A DNA stretch of 64,000 bases from CBDHGY01 sp965263325 (GCA_965263325.1 CBDHGY010000002.1:1302001-1366000); one strand, 5' to 3'. Shown: positions 16,775-25,605, counted from the first letter of the stretch. Notes: generated by a model from the sequence alone, not told the origin. Numbers and translations: made by a program.

Positions 16775-18580
16775 TTACATCCGCTCGGGCACTTTTATCC
16801 CCAAGAGCCCAAGTCCGGTTTCCAACTGACGAAGGACCGCCTCACACAGGGATAGTCTGGATCCCCGCAAGCTTTCATCTTTCTCGGCTGCAATCGGATG
16901 CGCGCCGTAGAATGCAGAGAAGGCCTGCGCGAGATTGTAGATGTGCTCGCAAAGAATGTGAGGCATGCGTTTTGCCCGCGCTTGCAGGAGCGCGCTGCCA
17001 AATCCATCGAGTGCAAGAACCAACGATCTCTCTGTTTCGCTTTCCACTTTAATCGCGCCTTTGGGGAGATTTTCATCTGCAGCTCGCCTGAGAAGCGATT
17101 TAATCCGTACAGATGCATAAAGAAGGTAAGGCCCAGTCTTGCCCTCAAAACTTGTAAAGCGATCAAGATCAAACACATAATTCGTTGTTCTTGTATTCTG
17201 CAGGTCGGCGAAGCGAAGCGCGGCGAGTGCGACATCGGCAGCAACGCCGGCCCGTTCGCTCTCGCTCATATCTTCTGGCAGTTTGCCTGCTTCATCGATT
17301 TTCTTTTCGGCCTCAGAAAGTGCCATGGCGTTAAGATCGGCGAGACGAAGCACGCCGCCCTCGCGCGTTTTGAATGGCTTGCCGTCCGTTCCATTCACTG
17401 TGCCAAACCCAATATGTTCGAGCTTGTCTTCGAGGATGTAACCGACCTTATCAGCGGCGCGGTAAACTTGCGTGAAGTGAAGTGCCTGGCGCGCATCGAC
17501 CACATAGAGCATTCGCTCCGGGGCCGGCTTCATTGTCATGCGATCCTTGATCGTTGCGAGATCGGTCGTGTGATAGCCCGTTCCGCCGCGCGAATTGACG
17601 AGCATGATGGGCGGCATCGCATTTTTCATGCGCACTTTTCCATCTTTTTCGACCGGAACGTTTTCGCCTTCCTTCGCAACATCGACAATAATGGCACCAT
17701 CATCCTCGGCGGAAAGACCTTTCGATCTGAAGTCGTCGATCACGCCAGGGATCAAATGATCGACATCACTCTCGCCCTTCCAGAGATCGAAGGAAACATT
17801 CAGAAACCCATAATCGACCTTCAGCGCTGCAACTGAGACATCAATAAAGTGCTTGAGCAGCGCGCGGTAGCCCGGCCGGCCTTCCTGCAATTGCGCGACG
17901 GCCAGCTGACTGCGTTCGTTGCGCGCATCATCTGCCTTCGCTTTCGCCGATGCTGCCGGATAAAGCCGCGCAAGATCATCAATCGTAACAGGCGGTTCTT
18001 CGGGATAAGGCCCGGCGAAACTCTCATCAAAGTAGATTAGGTCTGGCTGCTCATCATAGAGTTCTGTCACCAAATGCCCCATCTGCAGACCCCAGTCGCC
18101 GAGATGGGTGTCGCTAATGACATCGTCTCCCAGAAACTTTAGGAGCCGCTGCAAAGCATCGCCGATGACGGCGGATCGCAAATGCCCGACATGCATGGGC
18201 TTTGCGACATTCGGCCCTCCAAAATCAATAATGGTGACCTGCGGGTCCGGCGCCGGCGTTGCACCGCACTTCTCATCGGTGCGGATAAACTCTGCGCGCT
18301 CTGACAAGGCCTCGCTCGAGACCTTAACGTTAAGAAAGCCAGGGCCTGCTACATCAACTGAGGCGATCGAGGGGTGATTGGATATCTTCGCCGCAATATC
18401 AGCGGCAACATCGCGCGGAACCTTGCCGGCCTGCTTAGCAGACCCCATTGCGCCATTACATTGATAATCGGCGAGTTCAGGTCGGTCCGAGCGACGCACA
18501 GCGCCCCATTTGCGATCAAATCCAAGTTGTTCAAATGCTTCAGCGCACGCTTCGCTTAGCGCGCTTGCCAGATCGGTCAT
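16775..18580 (-). CDS. argS: Arginyl-tRNA synthetase
   Basis: A 601-residue class I aminoacyl-tRNA synthetase charging tRNA-Arg. The N-terminal Add-1 domain (about 1-105) is followed by FGGPNVAKPMHVGHLRS with the HIGH-type signature, and the central GTVNGTDGKPFKTREGGVLR typical of ArgRS. The C-terminal anticodon-binding part carries NTRTTNYVFDLDRFTSFEGK and a hydrophobic end. ATG at 18580 is preceded by AAGG; a TTG one codon earlier is less likely. It lies just after a lipoprotein gene on the same strand. Confidence 0.96.
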   Translation of the reverse strand: MTDLASALSEACAEAFEQLGFDRKWGAVRRSDRPELADYQCNGAMGSAKQAGKVPRDVAADIAAKISNHPSIASVDVAGPGFLNVKVSSEALSERAEFIRTDEKCGATPAPDPQVTIIDFGGPNVAKPMHVGHLRSAVIGDALQRLLKFLGDDVISDTHLGDWGLQMGHLVTELYDEQPDLIYFDESFAGPYPEEPPVTIDDLARLYPAASAKAKADDARNERSQLAVAQLQEGRPGYRALLKHFIDVSVAALKVDYGFLNVSFDLWKGESDVDHLIPGVIDDFRSKGLSAEDDGAIIVDVAKEGENVPVEKDGKVRMKNAMPPIMLVNSRGGTGYHTTDLATIKDRMTMKPAPERMLYVVDARQALHFTQVYRAADKVGYILEDKLEHIGFGTVNGTDGKPFKTREGGVLRLADLNAMALSEAEKKIDEAGKLPEDMSESERAGVAADVALAALRFADLQNTRTTNYVFDLDRFTSFEGKTGPYLLYASVRIKSLLRRAADENLPKGAIKVESETERSLVLALDGFGSALLQARAKRMPHILCEHIYNLAQAFSAFYGAHPIAAEKDESLRGSRLSLCEAVLRQLETGLGLLGIKVPERM

Positions 18581-18592
18581 CAATCGGAAGCC

Positions 18593-19159
18593 TTATTCTT
18601 CGCCAGCGTCCAGACGGTAGCGTTTGCCAGCACGGTTGAATTCAAGCTGAGCATCTGTGAGTTCGAACCCGACGAGAATTTCAAAGTTTGCGCCAGAAAT
18701 GGTTTCGTCGACCCGAGGAATGCGAATTGTATCGATCACCTGACGTGTTCCGGTGACCTTCTGCCCGTCGAAGTCCGCCCTGACAGAGAAGCGCTCTTTC
18801 TGCAGCACACGTCTATTGCGCCGGGTAACTGCCACGAAATACGTATATTCATGCTCGTCGGCCGTTGCCTGCGGACCTTTGCCGAACGCGAAATCAATAT
18901 CGATCTCAGCGATGATGGGATCGCCGTCGGCGTAACGACAGAACAATTCTACGCCAATGATTTCACCCGTATATGTAATCTCGCTATAGCGACCAGAGTT
19001 TTCTTCGGCGAACTTCACGACCCGGTCGACGCCGTAAATCGATCCGGCAGAAGGACACGGACCCGCATTTCGTCGCGTATCGAACGCATCTGATACAGGG
19101 GTCGAGGTACAAGAGCCCAACAGGAATGTTGCAGCTGCAATAAGAGCGGGGATACGCAT
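18593..19159 (-). CDS. Predicted lipoprotein of unknown function
   Basis: A 188-residue lipoprotein: MRIPALIAAATFLLGSC is a compact type II signal peptide with lipobox LGSC. The mature part has CPSAGSIYGVDRVVKF and a beta-rich remainder without recognised domain. I used the ATG at 19159; ATG at 19180 would add 7 basic residues ahead of the signal. Its stop is 12 bases from argS, suggesting co-transcription. It is divergent from ispH. Similar small lipoproteins are common in related bacteria, but their function is not known to me. Confidence 0.78.
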   Translation of the reverse strand: MRIPALIAAATFLLGSCTSTPVSDAFDTRRNAGPCPSAGSIYGVDRVVKFAEENSGRYSEITYTGEIIGVELFCRYADGDPIIAEIDIDFAFGKGPQATADEHEYTYFVAVTRRNRRVLQKERFSVRADFDGQKVTGTRQVIDTIRIPRVDETISGANFEILVGFELTDAQLEFNRAGKRYRLDAGEE

Positions 19160-19270
19160 GTGTCGCTTTGTCCTTCGCATGTCTGGCGTGATGCCACCAA
19201 ATACAGTTACAACCCTCGTAATGGCGCCCGGCGGCGCACGCAACACGCTACCTGTGGAGAATCACTGCCT

Positions 19271-20221
19271 GTGACCGAGAAAACGCGCCCTTTAACAATC
19301 CTGTTAGCTGCGCCGCGAGGCTTTTGCGCAGGCGTCGACCGAGCCATTCAGATCGTAGAGGAAGCCCTCGGCAAATGGGGACCTCCCGTCTATGTACGAC
19401 ACGAAATCGTCCATAATGCACATGTTGTGCAGCGATTAGAGGCACTGGGGGCTGTTTTTGTCGACGAACTTGATGAATGCCCAACTGATCGTCCTGTAGT
19501 GTTTTCAGCCCACGGTGTGCCGAAGTCGGTTCCCGCAGAAGCTGAACGGCGAGAAATGATCTATGTCGACGCAACCTGCCCACTTGTTTCTAAGGTTCAT
19601 GTGGAGGCGGAGCGCCATGCGAAGAATGGCCGCGAAATTATACTGATAGGTCACGCCGGACATCCAGAAGTCATCGGCACAATGGGGCAAACCCCAGATG
19701 GCTCGATGCATCTCATCGAAACCGTCGAAGATGCCCATGATTTCACCCCGCGCGACCCGGAGCGTCTCGCCTTTGTAACCCAAACCACGCTATCAGTGGA
19801 TGATACAGCTGAGATCGTTTCGATTCTGCAAAAGCGCTTTCCCAGCATTGCATCACCGCACAAGGAAGACATTTGCTACGCGACGACGAACCGGCAGAAC
19901 GCAGTTAAGGCTATGGGGGCAGAATCCGACCTAACGCTGGTGATCGGCGCAGAAACATCGTCCAATTCCAAGCGCCTCGTTGAAGTGGCTTTGCGCGCTG
20001 GTTCTCGCGCGGCTGAACTTGTTGCGAGCGCGGAGGATGTAAACTGGGATTGGTTTGGCAACGTCGAGACGCTTGGCCTCACCGCTGGCGCAAGCGCTCC
20101 GGAAGACCTCGTTCAAGGGCTCATCGATGCGTGTGCTCAACGGTTTGAGGTAACGGTCAAAGAAGTAACGGTGACGCGTGAAGACGTCGTGTTCAAGCTG
20201 CCGAGAGTTCTCGCAGGCTGA
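19271..20221 (+). CDS. ispH: 4-hydroxy-3-methylbut-2-enyl diphosphate reductase
   Basis: IspH, about 316 residues, last step of the MEP isoprenoid pathway, turning HMBPP into IPP and DMAPP. The three iron-sulfur Cys are in APRGFCAGVDRAIQ, DATCPLVSKVH and DICYATTNRQNAV; the HxxxHP-type and E/T active-site stretch (VFSAHGVP, FVTQTTLS) is also present. I chose GTG at 19271 (GGAGA about 10 bases upstream); the open frame from 19160 would add residues unlike the family. It is divergent from the lipoprotein gene. Confidence 0.96.
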   Translation: MTEKTRPLTILLAAPRGFCAGVDRAIQIVEEALGKWGPPVYVRHEIVHNAHVVQRLEALGAVFVDELDECPTDRPVVFSAHGVPKSVPAEAERREMIYVDATCPLVSKVHVEAERHAKNGREIILIGHAGHPEVIGTMGQTPDGSMHLIETVEDAHDFTPRDPERLAFVTQTTLSVDDTAEIVSILQKRFPSIASPHKEDICYATTNRQNAVKAMGAESDLTLVIGAETSSNSKRLVEVALRAGSRAAELVASAEDVNWDWFGNVETLGLTAGASAPEDLVQGLIDACAQRFEVTVKEVTVTREDVVFKLPRVLAG

Positions 20222-20309
20222 CGGCGAAGCAGCGCAGGTCACAGCCAAACTCTCCGCTTGCTCGTTTTACCCCCTTCCCCTGAACAGCGCTGCAGACTAA
20301 TTTGACAGC

Positions 20310-21260
20310 ATGGACGGAACTCTCGCAGCAGGCCGGGCACAGCTCGAAGCCGGAAATCCCGAGGGCGCAGTGCGCGCCGCCAAGCAAGTTCTCATGGACG
20401 ACCCCCAAGACACCGAAGCCCTCGCTTTGCTTAGCAACGCCCATATGGTTGAGCGAGATTATAGGTCGGCGCAGGATGTCATAAGCTCTTGGCTGCGGAT
20501 TGATCCGAATGATCCGGACGCGCACAGCATGCAGATTGCCCTGCAAATGAGCCTCGGACGACAGGATGACGCGAAACAGCGCATCCAGCAATTTTCAGCG
20601 AGCTTCCCACAAGAAGCCTATCAGTCGCTTTGGCTCGAAGCGCTTTGGGAAGAGGCTTTTGGCTCACCTGAGAAAGCTGCGGAGCGATATGAAGCCCTGC
20701 TTGAGACTGCGCCGGACAGCATTGATACGAAAATGCGCCTTGCCATGGCACACGCTGAAGGGCGAAATGTCATCGCTGCGCGCAGACTTTCCATGGAAGT
20801 TCTCAGCCAGGACATGTCGAATGCCGAAGCTCTCAGAACCGCCGCAATCGGAGCGCTCAAGGCGTTTAATCTATCAGATGCGAGGGACCTCGCAAATTCG
20901 GCGCGCGCGGCGAACCCGCGGGATATGGCCATGAAGAAAGTGCACTGGGCAAGCTGGCTGGTGCTGTTTCCACCTTTTCTCGCAGGGCATTTGTTACAAA
21001 TGTTGCTGTCGAATGTCCGGCATTCTGCAGGTAATGTGGCCGCCAATATTCTTGGCGGGATTGTCGCGGCTACGATGGCGGGCACGTTGATTTATGCCGG
21101 ATCACTTAATGACAATTATGAGCCAATTCCTCTTGAAACATCGCTGATCCTGACAACGGTATTTCTTGCCTGCGGTTGGGCTCTATCCATGTACTATATA
21201 TTTGGTGTTGGTAATGCGGATGAAGATCGAAAAACCACAACCGTGTCTGGTGGATATTGA
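20310..21260 (+). CDS. TPR-repeat membrane protein
   Basis: A 316-residue protein. Residues 1-215 form TPR-like helix pairs (LEAGNPEGAVRAAKQVLMDD, then ALLSNAHMVERDYRSAQDVI, then GSPEKAAERYEALLETAPDS). Three hydrophobic segments follow: about 216-235 (WASWLVLFPPFLAGHLLQML), 245-265 and 278-298. The N-terminal TPR part thus probably faces the cytoplasm and recruits a partner. The AAA+ gene starts 21 bases downstream on the same strand, so a TPR adaptor plus ATPase unit is likely. Function unknown. Confidence 0.85.
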   Translation: MDGTLAAGRAQLEAGNPEGAVRAAKQVLMDDPQDTEALALLSNAHMVERDYRSAQDVISSWLRIDPNDPDAHSMQIALQMSLGRQDDAKQRIQQFSASFPQEAYQSLWLEALWEEAFGSPEKAAERYEALLETAPDSIDTKMRLAMAHAEGRNVIAARRLSMEVLSQDMSNAEALRTAAIGALKAFNLSDARDLANSARAANPRDMAMKKVHWASWLVLFPPFLAGHLLQMLLSNVRHSAGNVAANILGGIVAATMAGTLIYAGSLNDNYEPIPLETSLILTTVFLACGWALSMYYIFGVGNADEDRKTTTVSGGY

Positions 21261-21281
21261 TCCCGGCGAACTGGAGTTATC

Positions 21282-22460
21282 ATGCTACCACCTGAAGTAA
21301 AAGCCATGGTCGATCTCATTCAGGCCTCACCCGGCGCACCCGGACCGTTTGGTGCCCTGATGACGTTGCTCGAAGCGTCCTCCGACAGCGGTGTAATTGT
21401 GGAGGCGCTTACAGCAACCAGCCCTCGTATTGCTCCGGACAGGGAAGCGCGCGAACGTGCAGCCGCCCTGCTCGACAAAACAGAAGCCTTTGCGCTTGCT
21501 CAAAAATGGCGGGCTGAGGAGGAAGCGACTGTAGATACCAGCAACGTTGTCTCGCTTCACCCCGGCGAGGATCCGCGCCCGGCGGAGCGGGTCCACGGCC
21601 AGGTCGTCAGTTTTGATGACATCGGCGGTCTGGAAAAGGTGAAAAACCAGGTACGCAGAAAAATTATCCGCCCTTTCGAAAACCCAAGCCTGTTTGCAAA
21701 ATACAAGCGCAAAGCTGGCGGAGGTGTATTGTTGTACGGTCCGCCAGGTTGCGGCAAAACAATGATTGCGCGCGCGGTTGCTCACGAATGCAAAGCAACC
21801 TTCACCGAAGTGCGCGCCGCAGACATCCTTGATCGCTATATCGGTGTTGCCGAAGAACGTATTGCCGAGCTTTTTGATCGCGCCCGCGCCGACCGCCCCG
21901 CCGTTTTGTTCTTTGATGAAATTGAGGCGCTTGCCCAGCGCCGCCAATTCGACAGTCGGCAAAATGTAAATACGGTGGTCTCTACGCTTCTAACGGAAAT
22001 GGATAGTTTTGATGGGCGTAACGAGGGCATTCTGTTTCTCGGAGCCACGAATATTCCCTGGTCACTCGACAGCGCGTTTCGCCGGCCGGGCCGATTTGAT
22101 CGCATGCTGTTTGTTCCGCCACCAGATAAAATTGCACGCGAGTTTATCTTGAAGCAGCTGCTCTTGGACAGGCCGGTGTCAGAGAGCCTGAATTTGCAGG
22201 CGATTGTTGACCACACATCTGGTTTTTCGGGCGCAGACCTTGCCGCACTCGTCGAAACGGCTGTGGATTACGCCATTGATACCAGCCTGTCGCCGGACAA
22301 TTATTCTCTGCTGACCGATGAGCATTTTGGTGAAGCTTTTGATGAAGTCAGGGCGTCAACCGGAGAATGGCTCGCGGAGGCTAAGAATTTCAGTTCCTAC
22401 GCCAATCAATCTGGCATCTATGATGATCTAAAAGATTTTCTGAAAAAACACGCGCGGTGA
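21282..22460 (+). CDS. Cdc48/Vps4-like AAA+ ATPase
   Basis: A 392-residue single-ring AAA+ ATPase. An N-terminal region of about 105 residues, unlike known adaptors, precedes the AAA core: SFDDIGGLEKVKNQV, Walker A GPPGCGKT (153-160), Walker B VLFFDEIEA (208-216), sensor 1 GATNIP and arginine fingers FRRPGRFD (268-274), then a helical lid with SGFSGADLAALVETAV. This is the classical clade of Cdc48/Vps4/FtsH-like unfoldases or remodelers; no protease domain is attached. GGAG lies 6 bases before the ATG. The upstream TPR-membrane protein is its likely anchor. The client is unknown. Confidence 0.9.
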   Translation: MLPPEVKAMVDLIQASPGAPGPFGALMTLLEASSDSGVIVEALTATSPRIAPDREARERAAALLDKTEAFALAQKWRAEEEATVDTSNVVSLHPGEDPRPAERVHGQVVSFDDIGGLEKVKNQVRRKIIRPFENPSLFAKYKRKAGGGVLLYGPPGCGKTMIARAVAHECKATFTEVRAADILDRYIGVAEERIAELFDRARADRPAVLFFDEIEALAQRRQFDSRQNVNTVVSTLLTEMDSFDGRNEGILFLGATNIPWSLDSAFRRPGRFDRMLFVPPPDKIAREFILKQLLLDRPVSESLNLQAIVDHTSGFSGADLAALVETAVDYAIDTSLSPDNYSLLTDEHFGEAFDEVRASTGEWLAEAKNFSSYANQSGIYDDLKDFLKKHAR

Positions 22461-22540
22461 CGCTTCGAACCCATTGCAAAACGTTCGCGATATCAGGCCG
22501 CAAGCGCAGCGATCCGCGCGCGCAAATCACACAATCAGCT

Positions 22541-23059
22541 CTATTCGTCTCGCAAATCTTTTGCGCGAATTACATCGACAAGCGCAAAACGCTCTGGCTG
22601 GAAAGCGCCGTCTTCTTCTGCTTCAAATAATGCCGCGCACCCGGTCGGGAATTTTTCATGCAAGCGCAGCGATGCGGGATGATTGCGCGTTCCACCTTCC
22701 CTGAAAATTTCGCAGGCAAAATCATGCAACCCCGGATTATGACCGATAAGCATGACCGCAGTTTCCTGCTCTGCACTGCGTACGGCGTCATTAAGCCCGC
22801 GCATGCCGCAAAGATATAGCGCCTCCATCGGGCGGACGCGTTCATCTTCAATGATCTTGGCCACTTCAGAGCAGGTTTCCCGGGCGCGCCTGGCAGTCGA
22901 GACGAGGATGAGATTTGGCGACCAGTCCCGTTGCTTGATTTCCTCTGCAACAAGCTGCGCGTCTGAAAAGCCGCGCGGCAGCAAGGCACGCGCAAAGTCG
23001 TCCAAGCCCTCGCTCCAAGGCTCGGTTTTGGCATGGCGCATCAGGATCAGACGCTTCAT
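22541..23059 (-). CDS. SixA-like histidine phosphatase
   Basis: A 172-residue phosphohistidine-type phosphatase of the phosphoglycerate-mutase-like superfamily. The RHG-type motif is LMRHAKTEPW (nucleophile His9), with the second basic pair in VSTARRARETC and the second His in IGHNPGLHDFA. Small members like SixA remove phosphate from phosphohistidine of signalling proteins. It is convergent with the AAA+ gene and stands alone on its strand. GGCGAG precedes the ATG. Confidence 0.9.
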   Translation of the reverse strand: MKRLILMRHAKTEPWSEGLDDFARALLPRGFSDAQLVAEEIKQRDWSPNLILVSTARRARETCSEVAKIIEDERVRPMEALYLCGMRGLNDAVRSAEQETAVMLIGHNPGLHDFACEIFREGGTRNHPASLRLHEKFPTGCAALFEAEEDGAFQPERFALVDVIRAKDLRDE

Positions 23060-23181
23060 TTCTCGCCCTTCTAAAGAACAGCTTAGATTTTCTTATAATC
23101 CGCTTCAGACAGCCCGCCTTGAGCCGTCAGAGGATAAGCCCCAATTACGTTTGTAATTCAAGTCGATAAAAGGCAATTTCC

Positions 23182-23820
23182 ATGGCACTTCTTCTTGGCG
23201 ACACCGCTCCAGACTTTCAGGCTGACACAACAGAAGGCCCGATCAGCTTTCACGAATGGGCTGGCGATGACTGGGTCGTTTTCTTCTCCCATCCGGCTGA
23301 CTTTACGCCCGTATGCACAACGGAACTCGGCTATACCGCGAATCTGAAAGAAAAACTCGCGCAGCGCGGGGCAAAGGCCATTGTTGTCTCGGTAGATAGC
23401 ATCGAAGACCACAAGGCGTGGATCAAGGATATCGAAGAAACTCAAAACGCTTCTGTAGACTTTCCGCTGATTGCAGATCCAGAGAAAAAGGTCGCGACGC
23501 TGTACAATATGATCCACCCGAATGCGGACGCGAAAGTGACTGTCCGCGCAGTATACGTCATCGATCCCAACAAGAAAATTCGCGCGTCAATTGTGTACCC
23601 ACCGAGCGCAGGTCGCAATTTCGATGAGATCCTTCGCGTGATCGATAGTATGCAACTCACAGACAATTATAAAGTCGCAACCCCTGTGAACTGGCAGGAC
23701 GGCGAAGATGTGATTATCGTTCCTTCGATCACGGATCCGGAAGAAATCAAGAAGCTCTTCCCGAAGGGGCACACGGAAATAAAGCCGTATCTGCGCACGA
23801 CCCCACAGCCGAATAAATAA
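23182..23820 (+). CDS. 1-Cys peroxiredoxin (Prx6 type)
   Basis: A 212-residue cytoplasmic peroxiredoxin that reduces hydrogen peroxide and organic peroxides. The active-site segment HPADFTPVCTTELG has peroxidatic Cys45; no second resolving Cys is present, so an external thiol must recycle it. The long C-terminal arm (from about 165, PVNWQDGEDVIIVPSI) is typical of the Prx6 subfamily. AAAAGG lies 9-10 bases before the ATG. It is followed by the remnant of a peptidase gene. Confidence 0.94.
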   Translation: MALLLGDTAPDFQADTTEGPISFHEWAGDDWVVFFSHPADFTPVCTTELGYTANLKEKLAQRGAKAIVVSVDSIEDHKAWIKDIEETQNASVDFPLIADPEKKVATLYNMIHPNADAKVTVRAVYVIDPNKKIRASIVYPPSAGRNFDEILRVIDSMQLTDNYKVATPVNWQDGEDVIIVPSITDPEEIKKLFPKGHTEIKPYLRTTPQPNK

Positions 23821-23827
23821 ACTGTAA

Positions 23828-23953
23828 CGCGCAGATAAATCTGTCGAACTCATCAAATTGAAAGGTGAAGACCACTGGTTGTCCGACGGTGAGACGCGGT
23901 TAGCCACCCTCAAAGCAACGTCCAAATTTATAGAAAAGCACATCGGCGAATAA
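23828..23953 (+). pseudogene. C-terminal tail of a lost S9 (prolyl oligopeptidase) peptidase
   Basis: After an in-frame stop at 23825-23827 the plus strand reads SVELIKLKGEDHWLSDGETR and then LATLKATSKFIEKHIGE followed by TAA. This matches the last 35-40 residues of S9-family dipeptidyl/acylaminoacyl peptidases, where GEDHW holds the catalytic His. No start codon or upstream part (Ser and Asp regions) exists, since the peroxiredoxin ends 8 bases earlier. It is a deletion scar of a gene of about 650 codons. Confidence 0.72.
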
Positions 23954-23984
23954 AAAACCGCCCCGCGTGCGGTGCGGGGCGGTT
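23952..23984 (-). terminator. Rho-independent terminator of the 55-residue protein gene
   Basis: An 11-bp perfect stem AACCGCCCCGC (23956-23966) and GCGGGGCGGTT (23974-23984) with a 7-base loop. On the minus strand it is followed by a run of T (23957-23952), so it ends minus-strand transcription, namely the small gene at 24041-24208. It overlaps the last codons of the peptidase remnant. Confidence 0.8.
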
Positions 23985-24040
23985 GACTTCGGGCAGAGTT
24001 GGAGGGGAGTGAGAGCGTCTAACCCGAAGAGGGGGAAGGA

Positions 24041-24208
24041 TTATGATCTGCGAGATTGGCGCTTGCGGCGACGTTCAAGAAGGCTGACAGACCGTCCGTT
24101 ATCATTTTTGGGTTTCGGAAGCGCACCTGCTGCTTCGATCAAATCTGCTGGCTTAACCAGTTTTGTTGGGTAGATGATCGGCTCGGGGCTGCGGGCGATC
24201 GGTGTCAT
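24041..24208 (-). CDS. Small basic protein, 55 residues
   Basis: A short gene missed by length filters. It starts MTPIARSPEPIIYPTKLVKP, continues ADLIEAAGALPKPKNDNGRS and ends in an Arg-rich tail (SLLERRRKRQSRRS). AAAGG stands about 11 bases before the ATG, and a strong minus-strand terminator follows 57 bases after the stop, so it is a complete transcription unit. I do not recognise the family; the basic tail suggests nucleic-acid or ribosome contact. It lies between a photolyase-like gene and a peroxiredoxin. Confidence 0.6.
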   Translation of the reverse strand: MTPIARSPEPIIYPTKLVKPADLIEAAGALPKPKNDNGRSVSLLERRRKRQSRRS

Positions 24209-24312
24209 GGTAAATATGCCTTTCTTGAGTAGTCGTTTGAGTTTTCAGTTTCTTGTCGGTGAGGCTCTGGGAGGTCTTTGCCGCCGACACAATCTAGATA
24301 GCTTAGGTGTTA

Positions 24313-24344
24313 TTGTTTTTCAATATGTCCATATCGAAAAACAA
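24313..24344. promoter_or_regulatory. 32-bp palindrome upstream of the small gene
   Basis: Arms TTGTTTTTC (24313-24321) and GAAAAACAA (24336-24344) enclose ATATG-TC-CATAT, with a single mismatch pair. CTTAG and CTAAG extend it further out, and a run of seven T follows on the plus strand (24350-24356). It sits about 105 bases upstream of the 55-residue gene. It may be an operator, or a weak plus-strand terminator. Confidence 0.5.
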
Positions 24345-24382
24345 CTAAGTTTTTTTGAAAATCGAACATATTCAAGACCTTG

Positions 24383-24425
24383 AGCGGCAAACTTTTTTGC
24401 CGCTATTTTGATTGCCCTAAGGGCA
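24383..24425. terminator. Two adjacent hairpins after the photolyase-like gene
   Basis: AGCGGCAAA (24383-24391) pairs with TTTGCCGCT (24396-24404), and TGCCCT pairs with AGGGCA (24413-24425). They lie just downstream of the photolyase-like stop on the minus strand. Neither has a clear U-run on that strand; on the plus strand ATTTTG follows the first. Termination is plausible but not certain. Confidence 0.4.
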
Positions 24426-24463
24426 TCTAGTCATGGTTAAGGAGAACGGCGCGCCAGACCCTC

Positions 24464-25456
24464 TTAAGACGCCCGGCGTGGACCGTTAAAATCAAAGCTT
24501 AGCTGGTCCTCAGGACGCACAAGACGCAGGTTCCCGCGCGATTTCTTCTTCGACGCAGACGCAGATCGGCGCAGCGCAGCTTCAGGCTCGGCTCGCATGG
24601 CAGCCGGCAGGCGAGCGTCAAACGGATTTGCGGTTCGTCGCTCTTCCATCCGGTATTGGCGTTCACAATCGTCTCTTAGCCGGTCGATCAGCGTTTTAGC
24701 GTAAGTGGTACTTTCCTCCGGCGATCCAATACGTTCCGCGCGCATCGCCGCCTGCACTGCCTCGCGCACCGAAATCGTTCCCAAGCCAATATGCTGTTTC
24801 AGCGCCCGCACAACATCGCGATACGTATGTGCGTCACCTGCAACAAAAGCGCGCCGTAGCAAACGAACGCCGTGAGATCGGCCCCCAGGAGGCGCTGGAC
24901 AATCATCGCTCTCCTGAAGGTGAGCCAGCTCGATATCTGCAATGTCTTCTGATCGCGCCGAAGCTGAGAAAATAAACTCCGGAGCCATTCGGCGCGGCGC
25001 AGTCATGAACCCGTGCCATCTTTTTCGCCATTCGCTTCGCAGGGACGCAGGCTTTAGCAGCCCATCGCTGCTCTGCTCGCGAAGGGAGACACCAGCTCGC
25101 AATGCCCAACGCCGAACAGCCTCAATCCGCTTGCCCTCATGCCCGCTTCTACTTTCGCGGTGCATATGAATGGCCTTAATTCCGTGGTCTCGGTGAAGCT
25201 GGGAGAAAATTTCAACCGCATCGCCTGTGCGGATGACCAACTCTGCCCCACGCTCTCGCAAAGCATCGGCAAGTTCCGATAACGACTCTCTTAAGAACGT
25301 TAGTCGCCGCGCTGAGCCATCCGGACCTGACCATAATTCTGGTTCGAATATATATAAGGCCAGAACTGGCTCGCCCGACGCACAAGCGGCCGCTAAGGGC
25401 GCGTGATCGTGCACGCGAAGGTCTCTTTTGAACCAGACAATATGTGTCTTACTCAT
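24464..25456 (-). CDS. Photolyase/cryptochrome-like protein lacking the FAD-binding half
   Basis: A 330-residue protein. The N-terminal photolyase antenna domain is intact (THIVWFKRDLRVHDHAPLAA, then LALYIFEPELW, then GAELVIRTGDAV). The linker and first helices of the catalytic domain follow (GLGTISVREAVQAAMRA, about 250). Where family members of about 500 residues continue with the flavin pocket (G-E-T-G-P-x-V-D-A and the W-P-x-x-Q-x-x-S-G region), this protein ends in a basic tail, SKKKSRGNLRLV and QLSFDF. No continuation exists in other frames downstream. I chose ATG at 25456; the upstream frame to 25612 is unlike the family. DNA repair activity is doubtful. Confidence 0.8.
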   Translation of the reverse strand: MSKTHIVWFKRDLRVHDHAPLAAACASGEPVLALYIFEPELWSGPDGSARRLTFLRESLSELADALRERGAELVIRTGDAVEIFSQLHRDHGIKAIHMHRESRSGHEGKRIEAVRRWALRAGVSLREQSSDGLLKPASLRSEWRKRWHGFMTAPRRMAPEFIFSASARSEDIADIELAHLQESDDCPAPPGGRSHGVRLLRRAFVAGDAHTYRDVVRALKQHIGLGTISVREAVQAAMRAERIGSPEESTTYAKTLIDRLRDDCERQYRMEERRTANPFDARLPAAMRAEPEAALRRSASASKKKSRGNLRLVRPEDQLSFDFNGPRRAS

Positions 25457-25605
25457 GGGGCACCTATGGCGTTTGGAACAAATATAGAACAAATCGTTCG
25501 GGAGGAAAAGCCTCGAATCGCATAATGAACAGCATAGATAAGGTGGATGACTCGCAGATGACTCAATGATGGCAGGGACATGACTCAACTTCGGCGAAAA
25601 ACAGC

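Noticed and set aside
16898..17836. 312-codon open frame opposite argS
   Set aside because: It lies fully antisense to a certain housekeeping gene and is rich in Cys, His and Arg in a pattern typical of antisense shadows.
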